Counted from the stretch's first letter, positions 11,740 through 24,046 are shown. The stretch is DNA of 64,000 nt from Acholoe squamosa (GCA_949317995.1 OX439048.1:22511495-22575494), one strand, 5' to 3'. Notes: generated by a model from the sequence alone, not told the origin. Numbers and translations are program-made.

Positions 11740-14573
11740 TTAGATATCGATAGATTGCATCATACATTTCTTTGATAAAGCTTTGAATTTATCTTTGTCC
11801 CTAGTATTTCTGATATCTGTCTCTAAATTATTCCACGTTTGGGCACATAGACATTCAGGAGATTTTGTGTAAGCTGTGCAGTTAATTTTCATATAGTTTA
11901 ATACAGGAGCACTTGAAAATCTTGTCATTCTAACAGTGGGTTTAATATATTCTTCCTTAGTGGATCTCTTATAAGCCAGCATTTTTATATGATGTAGTCT
12001 CCTAGCTTCAAGATTCGGACTCATAGTTTCTCTATGTACAAAATCTGTTGGGGTCAGTACATGTACATCTAGACAGGTTTTTAAACATTTATTTTGCAAT
12101 CTCTGCAGTACTTGTAGCAAATCAGCATTGGCTCCATTGTATAAGATATCACAGTAATCGATAATTGGTATTATATGCATTTTGTACATTCTTATTCTTG
12201 CTGCAGTTGATAAATATTTTCTTGTTTTATACAAAATTAATGATTTGAACCGAACACTCTTGATAACATTTCTCATATACATATTAAAATTCATTTCTTG
12301 GTCGAGGGTGACCCCTAAATATTTGTATGATTGAACATTCATTAAAGTTTTACCATTGAGGACAATCTTAGGTTTTTGTATTCTCTTCAATTTAACTGCT
12401 GAAGCAAAGGTCATTATTTTCGTCTTGGTTTCATTCATTGTAAGTTTGTTGGCTGAAGACCAGAGAGAGAAGGAATTAAGTGCAATAGTCAACTGATTTG
12501 TTAGAGTTTCTAAGTTTTTTCCAGATACATACAGTACAGAGTCATCTGCGTATAACAAAGTTTTGTGATCATCATTTTCAGAAATGCAGTCATTTATATA
12601 CAATAGGAAGAACAAAGGACCCAAAATTGAGCCCTGTGGTACGCCACATGTTAGACTTGCTTTATCAGAACGTATATGGTTGGTTATAGTACATTGTTGT
12701 CTCCTTGATAAGTAATTCTCTATTAAGGTTAAATTTCTATTTCTGACTCCGTATTGTTCTAATTTCTTTAATAATATCAAATGATTAACCGAATCAAACG
12801 TTTTTTTTATATCAATAAAGGCAGCCATTGTTATATTACCTTCATTTCTATTTTTTAATACATCATCAACTAATACTGAGATAGAGTCTAGTGTAGATTT
12901 ACATTTCTGGTATCCACCTTGATTTTTCGATAAAATATCAAATCTTTCTAAATGTTCACTTAGTTTGTTATGTATGAGTCTTTCTAGGATTTTTCCCGGT
13001 ACTGGTAGAACACTTATCGGTCTAAGGTTAGAGACATTGGATGGGTCCCCCCCTTTGGGGAGGGGAGTCACCGTAGCAATTTTCCAACTATCAGGGATTT
13101 GGCCTGTAATCGTAATCAAGTTAATGATTTTTATAAATTTTTGAGGGAATTTTAACATAGTTTTTTTTAATATATCAGTAGATAAATAGTCAATGGCAGA
13201 TGATTTGGTTATGTCTATGTCAGATAAACATTTCATGATTTCCTCATCTGTAAAGTTCATCTCAGGCATATCCACCTCACATCTCGTACCCTTAAAATTA
13301 AATATGGTTTGATGTTGTTCCACCAGTCTAGGACCAATTTCTGCGAAAAAATTATTTATATAAGTAGAAGTATCATTAATTGAAATTACATGGCCGTTTT
13401 CGTCAGTTAACATGATTGATTTGCTATTAGATTTGTTAGAAGGTAAAATATCCTTTATAGTACTCCAAAATTTCTTAGAATCTTTCTTAAATACCTCAGA
13501 TAGGTTGGAATAATATGTTTCCTTAGCCAATTCAATGTCTCTATTTACCTGGTTTCTACTCTCTCTAGCTCTATGCCATGATATAATATCCATATTTTTT
13601 CTGGCTAATTTTAATAATGCATTTTTGTCGTTGATCTTTTCAAGTAGCTCATTAGACATGCATGGGCTAGGTTTGTTTACCACCTTGAAACTTTTTACCG
13701 GACATTGCAGGTCTAACATTCTTTTTATCATGTTTTCTAGTATAGACCAGCAAACACTTGCGTCATTTGATTCATTAAAATGGTCCCAATTACAATTTTC
13801 TAAGTCTAAATAAAATTTTTCTATATTAAGTTTATTATATGATCTACCAAGAAAGGTTCTAAAATTTTTCTTTGTGTGTATTTGGGCTTTTAAGATATGT
13901 ACCGGTAGGTGGTCAGACAGGTGTATGTTCAATGGACCACTGGAGGTAATGGTATCACAATTAGAGAAGATCAAGTCTATACACGTGTTTGTACCTGATG
14001 TGGTTGTGACTTCGTTAACAAGTTGTACAAAATTAAAATGATCAAAGGTTTCTATAAGAAGCTGCTTATCTGGGGTATTAGTTAGTACATTTACATTGAA
14101 ATCCCCAAGGATAAAAATATCATATCTATCCAAGTTGTCTATTTGTAGTAGTAGGGCTCGCATGGTATTACAGAATTCCATAAGATTTCCCGAAGGTGGT
14201 CTATAGATATTACATACAATACATTTTTTATTTGCACCTTTAGCTGATAGTAACCATTGTACTTCTATATTTTCATTAATCCTATTCAAGGCTTTAAATC
14301 TATCTATTGAACATGATAGACTTTCATCGACATACGCACAAGTCCACCTCCTCTATATATACTGATACGATCTTGACGAAAGAGATTATACCTTGGGAAG
14401 CTATATAAATTACTACAATCCATTTCGTTCAACCAGGTCTCAGAAAATAATATAATATCTATGAAAATATTATTCAGCTCCTCTTTGATCTTCGGAGCTG
14501 TTGTAATCCACTCCTCTGTAGGATATTTGGCAATGGAAAAGATTAGACAGTTTATGGTGGTGTGATTTGAACA
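11740..14573 (-). pseudogene. LINE ORF2: endonuclease-reverse transcriptase with one frameshift
   Basis: Nicks target DNA and copies element RNA in place (target-primed reverse transcription). The main open frame (14289 to 11740, 849 codons) starts inside the apurinic-type endonuclease domain: YRPPSG at residues 29-34, ILGDFNVN at 60-67, IDLIFSN near 104-110 and SDHLPV at 125-130. The reverse transcriptase follows: PLPKGG at 409-414, LRPISVLP at 422-429, FIDIKKTFD at 491-499, VPQGSILGPLF at 550-560, the catalytic YADD at 580-583 and YKYLGVTLD at 655-663. A C-terminal region with Cys/His follows, without RNase H. The endonuclease N-terminus (SETWL, then RGGG) lies upstream in another frame, open from 14573. 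The two frames meet near 14338-14350, so one small indel disables this copy. RT motifs are otherwise intact and there is no internal stop, so the copy is young. Confidence 0.93.
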
Positions 14574-15385
14574 TTAGACCGTCAGGTGTATCAGCCTCAT
14601 TGGCTTTCTGCATGTTCAGATCTTGGTATGGTAGCTGGTGAAGTTGACTGTGTTCGAAGGGCTTCTTCTCTATTATAACTCTACGTTGTCTCAGCTGTGT
14701 GTTGTACCCCTGTCGTTTCGCCAAATAGTGCATGGCACGCAAGTCATTAAATTCCCTTTGCTCTGTCTCTCCAAGTTCATCCCCAATGGATACATGCTTA
14801 TATAGAAACTTGCCTTTTAAATTCTTGAGGAGCCTCATCAGTTTCGCTTTGGTGTATACATTATTGAACACAATTTTAATCGGTCGATGAGTTTTCTTGT
14901 TTACATCATGGGCGCCGCCATCTTGGTTTCGTGTGACGGGTGTTCCTGCGCGACTACAACTTTGTACACTTTCGATGCCAAAATCCGCGCGCACATCCCT
15001 GAACAGTTGGTTGATCTTTTCCAATAAGTTTTCATTATCGGATTCCTCTAGGCCTTTTACAACGACAATTTTTCTCTTGATGTCTTCATCTATTTTCTCG
15101 AATCTCTGTGCATGTTTTAATAGCAGGTCTATTTGCGCCTGGATATTTTGTGTGTGTGCCGTCATGGCGTCTCCAGTCTCTTTGACAGTGGTGGATACAG
15201 AATTTAATGTTCCTTCTGTGGAAGTTAGTCTAGCTGTTATACCATCCAGGGTAGTGTTAATGGTTGTAGAGGTATTGTTTAAGGTATCCATAGAATCCTT
15301 GAACCCATCGAGACTAGTTTTCATCTCAAGTTGAAGCTCCTCCACAGTTTTGACTTGCTTGTCAATAGAGTTGATATCAACTATA
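14470..15385 (-). CDS. LINE ORF1: coiled-coil / RRM-like nucleic-acid-binding protein
   Basis: Binds element RNA and helps form the retrotransposition particle (known role of ORF1 proteins). The frame is open from upstream of the element: the first ~38 codons of the 341-codon frame are translated (AT)n and G-run and are not real. The first plausible Met is at 15324 (Met-Lys-Thr-Ser). Then come a coiled coil rich in Leu/Ile/Thr heptads (to about residue 140 of the long frame), an RRM-like stretch starting KRKIVVVKGLEESDNENLLE with a later RPIKIVFNN strand, and a basic C-terminal region with QREFNDLRAM and LRQRRVIIEKK, typical of LINE ORF1 C-terminal domains. The stop is at 14470, about 100 bases inside the ORF2 frame. 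The N-terminus is probably truncated. Confidence 0.85.
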
Positions 15386-15422
15386 TAATAAATGGTCAAT
15401 AAGACAAAAGTGGGGGGGGGGG

Positions 15423-15483
<61 letters not shown>
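15386..15483. repeat. G-run plus (AT)n microsatellite
   Basis: About 11 G, then roughly 29 AT dinucleotides (15425-15483), bounded by the repeated phrase ATAATAAATGGTCAA. Confidence 0.95.
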
Positions 15484-15486
<3 letters not shown>

Positions 15487-16554
15487 AATGGTCAAGTGTC
15501 TCTCCTATACAGATTTTTGGATATAGTCTGTGATTGGAGAATAGAAATACTTCCAGCTAGTGGAGTTCAAGAGTACTTCTCCCCATGATCTGGGGAGAAT
15601 GTCATCAGACATGGCCATTGGGTATCATGCCCTCAAATACCTGCAGGGACTAGCGTACATTGCTTTTGTGCATCACCCGGACCAACTAACGAGAGCCTGG
15701 AAGTATCATGCGCCATCAAAGTGTGAATAGTATTTGAACCCACATGAGAGTATGGTGTGGTTAGGTGAACCACTGGAGGAGCGCTTTTTAGCCTGCAGTG
15801 GTGAATGAAGGCTCACCCTGACTGAGGGACTCCTCAAAGTGGCTTTTTAGTTTTTACTGCAGGGTAGGTAAAGAAGATTGGTAGTGGTTAGCGCCACTCC
15901 CCTTCTCCACACCTCTATCACTTTCACCACCCAGGTGGTGTAGTCATGTCCTGGGTCTGCTACCTGAGTGTATTCCTTTACATCTCACTTGCATTAAGTC
16001 GCAATGTACCGATGTTTTACTGCTAGAATGACTGTTGTTCATCAATAAGGTCACATGGCTGGGATAATGCTAGGGATTGCAGTCTATTAGTCAATTCGGC
16101 GATTTTGTTTATATTTTGATTAGCCAAAATTAAAAAAAAAACTATTAGCCAAACATTACTTCATATGTAAAACCTGCCTAAGAAGCTGACCAAAATTTGG
16201 GATTTTAAGCCAAAGTTGGCTTCCAGCATTTCTTTAAGTTTTAATCAAGTGAATTACTGGTAGTCATATGTGTTCCTTTCACCTTCTAAATTGTATTTTA
16301 TCCACAAGAGGGCTCGGGGGGCACCTTCTAGGCAGGTTTTGACAGAGGGAATTCTGAAAATGAGCTGGCAGAAAGAACCCTTTTACGATTACAATTATCG
16401 GACAACTACATACTTTAGTTTGACATTATAACTCATTTTCACATGGACATTAGAGGCTTAAAATGTAATTTGTCACACATATAAAAGTGGTTTGAAAATT
16501 CACGAGTTATCCTTTGACATTACTTAGTTTATTAGCTAGAATGGGGGACAAAAC
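15484..16554. other. non-coding stretch
   Basis: No gene. The segment around 15800-15960 (GACTCCTCAAAGTGG ... TTGGTAGTGGTTAGCGCC) loosely resembles the head of SINE-B at 52315, but the match is too weak to call. Confidence 0.4.
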
Positions 16555-16668
16555 TCGCCCATAATTCACAAAGTTGGGGGTTGACTTATAGGCTGGTGTT
16601 GCTTTTGTTGTATAAGTCTATTTGAATTTGAAAGTTGGGGTTCGACTTACAAGTGAGGTTTTATGGTA
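16555..16668. mobile_element. decayed TIR element fragment
   Basis: AAGTTGGGG(G)TTGACTTA occurs twice in direct orientation (about 16570 and 16633). The right part ends CAAGTGAGGTTTTATGGTAA, the reverse complement of a TACCATAAAACCTCAC terminus related to the TACCGTAA family. Confidence 0.35.
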
Positions 16669-18069
16669 AGGCAGGCTTTTCTATTTCTAATGTCTCAACA
16701 AGTTGAGAATATATTCCCACAGCTACATGTTCAGAACACTTTTATAGTCACAATTAGCCAATTTGGCAAATTCTGAGGGTTAGGCATTAGCCAATTTGAG
16801 CTTGGATTCGCCATTGGCGATTTGGCGAGTGGCTAGCATTATCCCTGCATGGAGATGGCAGGTTTTATGTGCTAAGGTATGCCATTGTAATTGAACATCG
16901 GTTGTCCCATCAGTGATAGCGAGTTCGGCGCCCTGGCCATTTGGCCACTCCCCTCCTGTCACAATGCTAAAGAAGGTGTTCTTTCAGAGGTCTGATTGAC
17001 TAGTTATACTCCATTGTTTGTTTTATGGCATACATGCTTGAAAAGATACATTATTCTTCTAACTATATCTGTATTATACAGTGGTTATTATATTTATCTC
17101 ATTTGCTAATAACCCAGATTACTTATCAATGATGATGAGAAAACCTCTTGTGTGTGCTCTCTCAAGAGTGCATTCAGGGGAGACATGCACAGTTCCTATG
17201 GGTCAAAAGTTGGTCTAATATCAATATATCAGGATGAAATCATGTGGGCTATGAGAAAAATTATGGGCTATCTATTGGTGTAATCATTTAATTATTTCTT
17301 TCAAGTTTAGTACTTCATGTACAAGGCTATTTTATTATGCCATTGACTCTAGTCAATGGCATAATCAGATATATGGTAACTGGACCCCGATTCTGCTACA
17401 ATAGAACATAGAGAAAAATTACACACTTGCATTTGCATGAATATTTTGTGTGCACCACAAACTTCACAAAGAGAGAATCTACATGTAATTCATTCAAAGC
17501 CACCCATAACTCATGCTGATAGACCAGGTAGGTAACATGTGTTATTATAGCAAGTACAAAGAAAGGTGCGAGGAGGATTAACTCTGTGGCTATTAAGGTT
17601 AATGGCCATCGTCCTGGGGCATGTCAAATGACCGCTGACCATTAACCCTTAAAGGAACACCTTAACCCTTTAATGGCCAATAGTGCATACATGCCCATTT
17701 GTTGTTTAAATCATGCAGCAATGACATAGGACATAGACAATGACATAGAATATAAATGTCAATGGCAACATAGGTCAATGGCCTAAACTTAACCTTCTTA
17801 GTAACATTGACAGTCTATGGCCAAGTAACTTACCAGTGGAAGTATCTGGAAGTATCTCAGCATGTGCCCCTAATATAGGTAATAGGAATCCACATCATTT
17901 ACTTATTGTAAATACTACCTCATTTCTGCTTAAAGCAAACTTCTCCGGGTGGTATTTGTACCTGGGGCTACACACACACCACCTGTGGTACTAGAATTGG
18001 CAGAAATGGGGGGGGGGTAGCTAAAATCAATGAAAAACAGCTAAAACTCCCTCTATTTACAATATTTTA
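16669..18069. other. non-coding stretch
   Basis: AT-rich. A short palindrome-like phrase CATTGACTCTAGTCAATG lies near 17340, and several TGACATAG/AATGGCC phrases repeat irregularly at 17640-17830. No gene found. Confidence 0.4.
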
Positions 18070-18075
18070 CATTAT

Positions 18076-18218
18076 CAGAGATGCCACTTTCCCTGGTTTA
18101 CCAGGAATTCCTGGTTTTGATTCCAAGATTGCTGTGTTAAGTTATGGTAAATTCCTGGGAGAATGTGTCCAATGTCCAGTTTTCCTGTATTTTTGTCGGC
18201 CAGTGAGTGGCATCTCTT
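18076..18218. mobile_element. 143-bp MITE, family GATGCCACT
   Basis: Termini CAGAGATGCCACT and AGTGGCATCTCT are inverted, and CATTAT is duplicated on both sides (18070-18075, 18219-18224). Other members are at 31378-31507, 51936-52076 and, as one-ended fragments, at 27592, 55219 and 60790. Confidence 0.75.
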
Positions 18219-18809
18219 CATTATTTCCTTTAGCAACCTTAATATCTGCACAGGTACTCTTCATTGAAGCAGGAATTATTTTGAGATATATGAAATATGC
18301 ATTTACCAACATGCTACTATCAGTTCAGGGAAAAGTATGGACTGAACTACACAGAAGCGAACCTATAAAACAGAAACATGAAATTTAGCAAATCCCTATA
18401 TCACAGACCTACATAATCTGTAGGTCTATGCCTATATCCACGATAAAGAATCGATTGTATATTAGCTGTTGTACATGTCTACCCAAAGGGTATATTCTAA
18501 GAGGATAGTCTACCAAAAAGAAAGCGAAAGAAAAGAAAGAATGAAAAGAAGAATACATAAAACAGTGGCTGCCTATACAAGTGTTGGCTGTGTGTAGGCT
18601 AGATGAGGTAGAGCAGGGTATTGTACAATGCCTAGGCCAAGGTTATTTGAACGGCGTGAATGTAATTACATGAAGGTCCGTTATGTACATGCGGCCTGCA
18701 GCCTCAGCAAGGTGTGCTTTGCTGAAGACGCCATAACCCTACACCGACCTGACGGTGTATTAATACTTTATGACCATGTGTGGTCATGGTCTATGAATGC
18801 AACCCTAGC
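18219..18809. other. non-coding stretch
   Basis: No gene supported. The 84-codon frame at 18134-18388 starts inside the MITE and is therefore not credible. A purine-rich AAAGAAAG tract lies at 18515-18560. Confidence 0.4.
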
Positions 18810-19067
18810 AAGTAACGCACCAGTGCTGCATGATTACAGGCATGGCGAGTAACTCACCTGTCCCGGTTCACCAGTGCTGCATGATTACAGGCATGGCGAG
18901 TAACTCACCTGTCCCGGTTCACCAGTGCTGCATGATTACAGGCATGGCGAGTAACTCACCTGTCCCGATTCACCAGTGCTGCATGATTACAGGCATGGCG
19001 AGTAACTCACCTGTCCCGGTTCACCAGTGCTGCATGGATGCAAGCCTGACGAGTAACTCACCAGTGC
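18810..19067. repeat. 51-bp tandem repeat, about 5 copies
   Basis: Unit CAGTGCTGCATGATTACAGG, CATGGCGAGTAACTCACC, TGTCCCGGTTCAC: starts at 18821, 18872, 18923, 18974 and 19025. Period 51 makes a 17-residue repeated open frame (18830-19072) that is not a gene. Edge copies (AATGCAACCCTAGCAAGTAA at about 18796; GATGCAAGCCTGACGAGTAA at 19035) show that it grew from a dispersed repeat found elsewhere in the window. Confidence 0.92.
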
Positions 19068-19084
19068 TCTGAATGTAGGCCCTT

Positions 19085-19280
19085 CTTACGTCCTTTTTCT
19101 TGCCTGTCCCTGCCTCTTCCCTATCCCTGTTCCATTTCCTTGTCCCTTCCTCCCCTTCCCGGCCCCTCCTTCCCTCTTCCCTGCCCCCCCCCCTACCCTT
19201 CCCTGTCCCTCCCTCCCATTCTGCCCCTCACTCTTGTCCTTCCGTCCCCTTCACTGCCCTTCCATCCCTGTCCCTTTTAG
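19085..19280. repeat. polypyrimidine tract
   Basis: Nearly pure C/T on the plus strand with CCCTTCC/CCTGTCCCT phrases. The open frames across it are low complexity. Confidence 0.85.
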
Positions 19281-19950
19281 ATTAGGACAGTTTAGTAATG
19301 TCCCTCTATGAGTGTGACGATTTCTCTCTGAGTGTGTCGTTAGTATTCTGTACAGCTCAGTCTGATTGCTGCACTTCAAGGCCAGGTCACCTGGAACCGG
19401 CTCGGTCACCTCACATGATAGGCCAGGGACATGATGGGGATGTGTATGGTAGGGGGTGGGGGTACCGTTATACACGACTGGAGGAGAGAGATATCGATCT
19501 TGGTGATTCGGGGAAAGTCCCCCGGTTGCTGGTTCCCCTGTGGTAAACGCCCCTAGCCCATACTGACAAACACTAGAGAGGCTGGGTACCGGCGGAAATC
19601 AATAGGTTAAACCTATATAATACCTGGCGCACTTGTTCCCCGCTCGCCTTCTCACCACGGTCTCACCCTCTCAGCCAAGTTTGAGACAAAAACCTGTACC
19701 CCCTACTGATGTAACACTATGAACTTGTCATGCAATCATGAACAAAAAAATAAATAAAAAGAAAAGGCTGAAAATGAAATAAATTATGGGGATTCAAGTG
19801 AGTGGTATACATTTAACTCGTAATGCCACTTAGAAAAAAATATATATGCGCAGAGTGGAGCATTATTAGATTAGTGGCTGAAAGATGACCTAAGAAATGT
19901 TTTAGCTGTAAACCCATCAGCTTACATAAACCTGGCAGGTGGTGGTGTCA
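19281..19950. other. non-coding stretch
   Basis: Unique-looking sequence with an A-rich patch at 19740-19790. No gene supported. Confidence 0.4.
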
Positions 19951-19951
19951 G

Positions 19952-19970
19952 CACGTGAGGTGTATAAAAA
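19952..19970 (+). promoter_or_regulatory. possible core promoter: E-box plus TATA box
   Basis: CACGTG at 19952-19957 is followed 5 bp later by TATAAAAA (19963-19970), then a G-rich GGAGGGGAGGGCGTGG element. I see no recognisable first exon downstream, so this may be chance. Confidence 0.2.
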
Positions 19971-22540
19971 GAAGGAGGGGAGGGCGTGGCTACTTCCTCT
20001 ATCGTTTTGAATTAAGTGTGTGTTCAGTCATAGTTATTCTAAGTTTGGCATATACACAAAGGTGACATAAGAATAACTGCAGTGCACAAGGCAACCCCAC
20101 GCATGAGAGTCTTCTCTTTCGACTCCGTGGATATGATAGGAAACTTGCCCTATCTTTTACTCAAATCAGTGGATTTTCAAATTCAAATTCTATGGGTACC
20201 CGGGACCTCCCACAACCACCTCATTCGCCAGGGTCTATAAGCTTTGCCTTATATGCGAGGTGCTACAATAATAAGGATCACTCTGCAAGGTGTGTGGCCT
20301 CTGAAGTTCTATTGAATTGTTAATAGATCTAATGCATTTACTGCACACAGACATAAAAGAGAGAGATCGATGCTACATGAGTGGATAAAAAAGAACCATT
20401 GTCGCGGAGGAGACCACATATGTAGGTAGGTAACAAAGCCTATCAGTATATAGACACGATATACGAGGCCAGTGACCTGTCGATATACCATAGGGCAATT
20501 ACCCATGGACTTGAGGAGTGGCCAATTCTCACCAATAGGGGGTATATCAAGGCAGGGTGCATGTTTTCAAAGGCTACATGGAAAGTTCTGTAGAAATGAT
20601 GTGCGCCTATATATTTCCATTCTATCATAATCTTCCCTCTCCTCTGTACTCATATGCGTACCCTCATCTAGCTATTACCGGTAGGAATAACAGCTCATTA
20701 AAGAGTTTAGATTTGCTGTGTGCTTCATTGACTGAGGACAGATCCTTTCACTGGATACCACTGCATGCCCTAAGAATATAAGTTACCATTTCTCAGAAAG
20801 TTTAAAATATTGTATTCAAACTATTTCACTGAAGAAGAACAGGATATTTAATGGTGGACTCTGAAACAAGACGTGTGTAAAAAGTAGGAGTGAACGGTTT
20901 TGGTCGGTGACGGGTAAGTAAGGAACAAGAAATGCCATTGTGACCGCGTAAAAAAATGCCTCCCACCGTTAATGTCGGTATACCAGCTGTTTGATGACAT
21001 GTCTCATAAAAGCAGACATAAAGAAGATTTCACAATTATCAATTTCTCTATTCAGTAATTTTGTATTGTGAGACCTCATCATATAGGGCAAATGCAATCA
21101 TCATAGCGCACTCCCGTACCGCTTCGCGGTACCGCCGCTACGCGGCGTGGGAGGCGCTAAAAAATGCGAAAATGAATTCCTTTATTGCTGGTGAATGAGA
21201 AAAAAATACTATACTAATAGTGAATACTAAAAATGTTCCTTTATGCTTATGGCAACGGTACGTTCCTAACCTCCAAAGATATTTGCCATGTAACCGGAAG
21301 CATGCCATGTAAGAATAAATCTTGAAAAATATATCCAAAAAAAGCGAAGAAAATAAGTGAAAATAGTGAGAAAAGAATGTGGGATAAAGTGGGACATGGC
21401 ACTTGGGGTTGATAATGAGTGGCTTCCATGTGAGTAAATAGACGAGGGAGTGTCAAGGACGAACACCTCTCTGTGTTTGACAATCTGTCCCCCATATACA
21501 GAGCAGCACCTCAACACTTTGTTGTGTGGATGGGCTCTTTGCATATGTGCACTAAACCACATGTTCATGTCAATACTTGGATCTCTGCACTAACGTACCA
21601 GTACAATGTGCTTTGTAAACTGATCTCTGACCCAACTTTCCTATTCACATCAGTCTTTGATCGATCGATCTCTGCCCCAATCTGCCTGGTTCCGTAAGTT
21701 ATCATGAAGGCATTCTCTTATTTTTCATTTTGATTAATGCTTTAAGGACAGCATAATGCCTTAATTGAATCAAAAGGTTAAAAATAATCTAGTGTCCTCA
21801 CAATAAAATCGCTTAATCAAGGTGAGGAAATCATGTAGAGAGCTAAAGAAAGAAAGTCATAAGTAGGTTGACAGGGGTTCGTAAGATTATCTTCTGATCT
21901 GCCTTCTCCCTTCTTACCCATATAAGTTCTTGTTTGTGACAAAGTAGGGGTTTTACCACCACAGGATTGGAGAATGGGTTGTGTTGTGCGACGTGTGTAT
22001 GTGTATGTGTGTGTGGGGGGGGGGGGGTGCTTACTTCACTCATTCCTGGAAAGCAGACTATACAAATACATATATGTACATACAGAACGTTGGATAGGGA
22101 GTTTGTTTAGTAATTTCTTTGATGAAAAAGCTCGGTGATTGCGGTGGATTTATTTGTTTAGTCACCTATACCACAGGTGACAGAGTTTGGGTTGTGTGAT
22201 CACGGATCTATGTGGACATGCGTTAAACTAAATCCACTTTAATATCATATGAATTGGAAATGATAAAAAGTCATCACGACTGAAGGGCAATTCACTCTAT
22301 CGAGATTTAATGATTTCCAATTCAATCATATCAGCTTTGGCTATGCTTTGTGTGGCTTAATTTGAAGAGAAAAGTATAGGTCAATAGGATGGCCTAGATA
22401 TGACTCGATCTAAAAGGTTTTTTATATGCAAAACGTGATCGGTGTACATAATTAAAGTATATGTAGCCTAGCTTATTTTAGCCCCAGGCCGTAGAGGGTG
22501 ACCACGCTCCATAACTAAATGCACCTCTTTTCACTTCCTC
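19971..22540. other. non-coding stretch
   Basis: No gene supported. It contains the folded motif at 21106-21157 and a (GT)n-G(n) tract at 21993-22027, listed separately or trivial. Open frames of 60-100 codons on both strands near 21138-21697 overlap each other and lack motifs. Confidence 0.4.
21106..21157. repeat. 52-bp three-way-junction palindrome
   Basis: An outer stem GCGC(A)CTCCC with GGGAGGCGC encloses two perfect hairpins: GTACCGC-TTC-GCGGTAC (21116-21132) and GCCGC-TAC-GCGGC (21134-21146). It is very GC-rich in AT-rich surroundings. Confidence 0.8.
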
Positions 22541-22555
22541 CTCCCATACATAACG

Positions 22556-22734
22556 CAGGCTTCCCTAACCCACTTAAAAGGGTCTATTTCTCATCTTTCC
22601 TATCCCCTCAGGATAAGTGTGGTGCACATATGCGCGGGCACTGACACATTCCTCTGTGAAATTGTGTAATGTTGTTCTCACCATGAATATGACCTTAGCT
22701 GTCGAAATGGCGTTAAACATCCATTACTCACTCA
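22556..22734 (+). mobile_element. SINE-A copy 3
   Basis: Full-length 179-bp copy; the 15-bp flank CTCCCATACATAACG is duplicated exactly at 22541-22555 and 22735-22749. Confidence 0.95.
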
Positions 22735-22749
22735 CTCCCATACATAACG

Positions 22750-23851
22750 TCTGTCATAACACAGGTGGTAACTCAACTAACTTTGATGAACTGTAAAGCT
22801 GCCATCAGAATTCAGTATACTGAAAATATACCCAGTCATTTCCAAGAAGATTGATTTTAGCCACTGCCAGATAAACCTTACAAATAGGGTAACACCTATA
22901 TCAACTGCTTCAATGGAAGCTGTAGCTAAGTCCATCCTGAGGGTTGGTAGGAGCAGTAGAAAAGGTGTTCTTAATAAAAAATCCCCCCTCTCCTAGACAC
23001 AAGTGTCCTGACTGGCCCCTGTCTGGACCTGGTGCCAAGAAGGTCACAGGAGAAGGGCTGGGTGCTGGTGAACAGGTAGTAGGTAGTGCACAAAGCCAAC
23101 AGAGAAAACTAGTCCAGATAGCCTCTATCGCGAGATCCAAGCCTACACAGGATGATTGCAGGGACCTGTTTATGCCCAGGAGTATGTAGCATGTAACCTA
23201 TTACATTAGACTGTAGACGCATGGTTGGGCATCAATTCAAATGGCACTATGACAGTAGGATGTGCAGATTACCAACAGGAACATAACAGAAGCCCTCAAG
23301 GGTTTCTTGATTACAGCGGCCTACCCAACCAGAAGGTGCTTGACCTTTTTCTTTTGAAAGTTGAAAATGTCAACCGACCCGACACAGAGTGGAGAAGATG
23401 TGCCTGTAGAGTGTCTGAGCAAGTGTGAGAAGGTGGGAGGGGGGGAGTGAGCGGTTGGCAGGGTGTGTACTTTGAGTGGTGAATTCCATCAAGACGCTGC
23501 CTATGGTTTTCGTCTCAATGATGAAATGTTGACAGTTTTAACCATAGGCGCAAATGAAATGTCAAAAAGTGCTGGGTTGTAGCATTTTAGAGCAGTGTGG
23601 CACAGTTTGGTGATTAAAAGTGTAAAAAGATAAACAAGGCTGGTGAGGCAGTGGATAAAAGTTAATGAAATGGTCATAATTATGCCACCTACGACAACAA
23701 CACAGCAAAATGTGGAGTCTGCAATTTACTCCAACAAGGAATTTTGGGCTCTTGGCTATTTCTGTTTGATTTTGGGGAGAACGAAATGCTGCTTATTGGT
23801 GAGAACTTAAGATTGTACTATTCCTCGAATAAATTACATTGATTTGATTCT
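22750..23851. other. non-coding stretch
   Basis: No gene supported. Open frames at 22944-23189 (plus) and 22910-23140 (minus) are antisense to each other and have no motifs. Confidence 0.4.
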
Positions 23852-23863
23852 TCATACTTCCTA

Positions 23864-24046
23864 CGGGCTTCCCTAGCCCACTTAAAAGGGTCTATATCTC
23901 CTCTTTCCTATCCCCTCAGATGTGTGTGGTGCACATATGTGCGGGCACCGACACATTCCTTTGTGAAATTGTGTAATGTCTTTCTCGCCATGAATATGAC
24001 CTTAGCTGTCGAAATGGCGTTAAACATCTATTACTCACTCACTCAC
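23864..24046 (+). mobile_element. SINE-A copy 4
   Basis: Full-length 183-bp copy with a 12-bp target duplication TCATACTTCCTA at 23852-23863 and 24047-24058. Confidence 0.95.

Larger units (their letters stand above)
11220..15385 (-). mobile_element. CR1/L2/Jockey-group LINE, 5'-truncated or eroded
   Basis: A minus-strand non-LTR retrotransposon with ORF1, an overlapping ORF2 and an AT-rich 3' untranslated region. An AATAAA signal on the minus strand at 11242-11247 lies just before an A-rich end near 11220, which I take as the 3' end. The 5' limit is set by a G-run and an (AT)n microsatellite at about 15386-15483. No target duplication was found; a 15-base phrase ATAATAAATGGTCAA occurs on both sides of the microsatellite (about 15384 and 15481), more likely a microsatellite-associated duplication. 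Domain order and absence of RNase H fit the CR1/L2/Jockey group rather than RTE or R2. Confidence 0.9.

Noticed and set aside
14897..15334. 145-codon plus-strand open frame
   Set aside because: Antisense shadow of LINE ORF1.
15384..15495. N-terminal Tyr-Ile repeat of the ORF1 open frame
   Set aside because: Translated (AT)n microsatellite and G-run, outside the element.
15800..15960. Possible additional SINE-B copy
   Set aside because: Only short words (CTCCTCAAAGTGG, TGGTAGTGGTTAG) match; no tail or target duplication.
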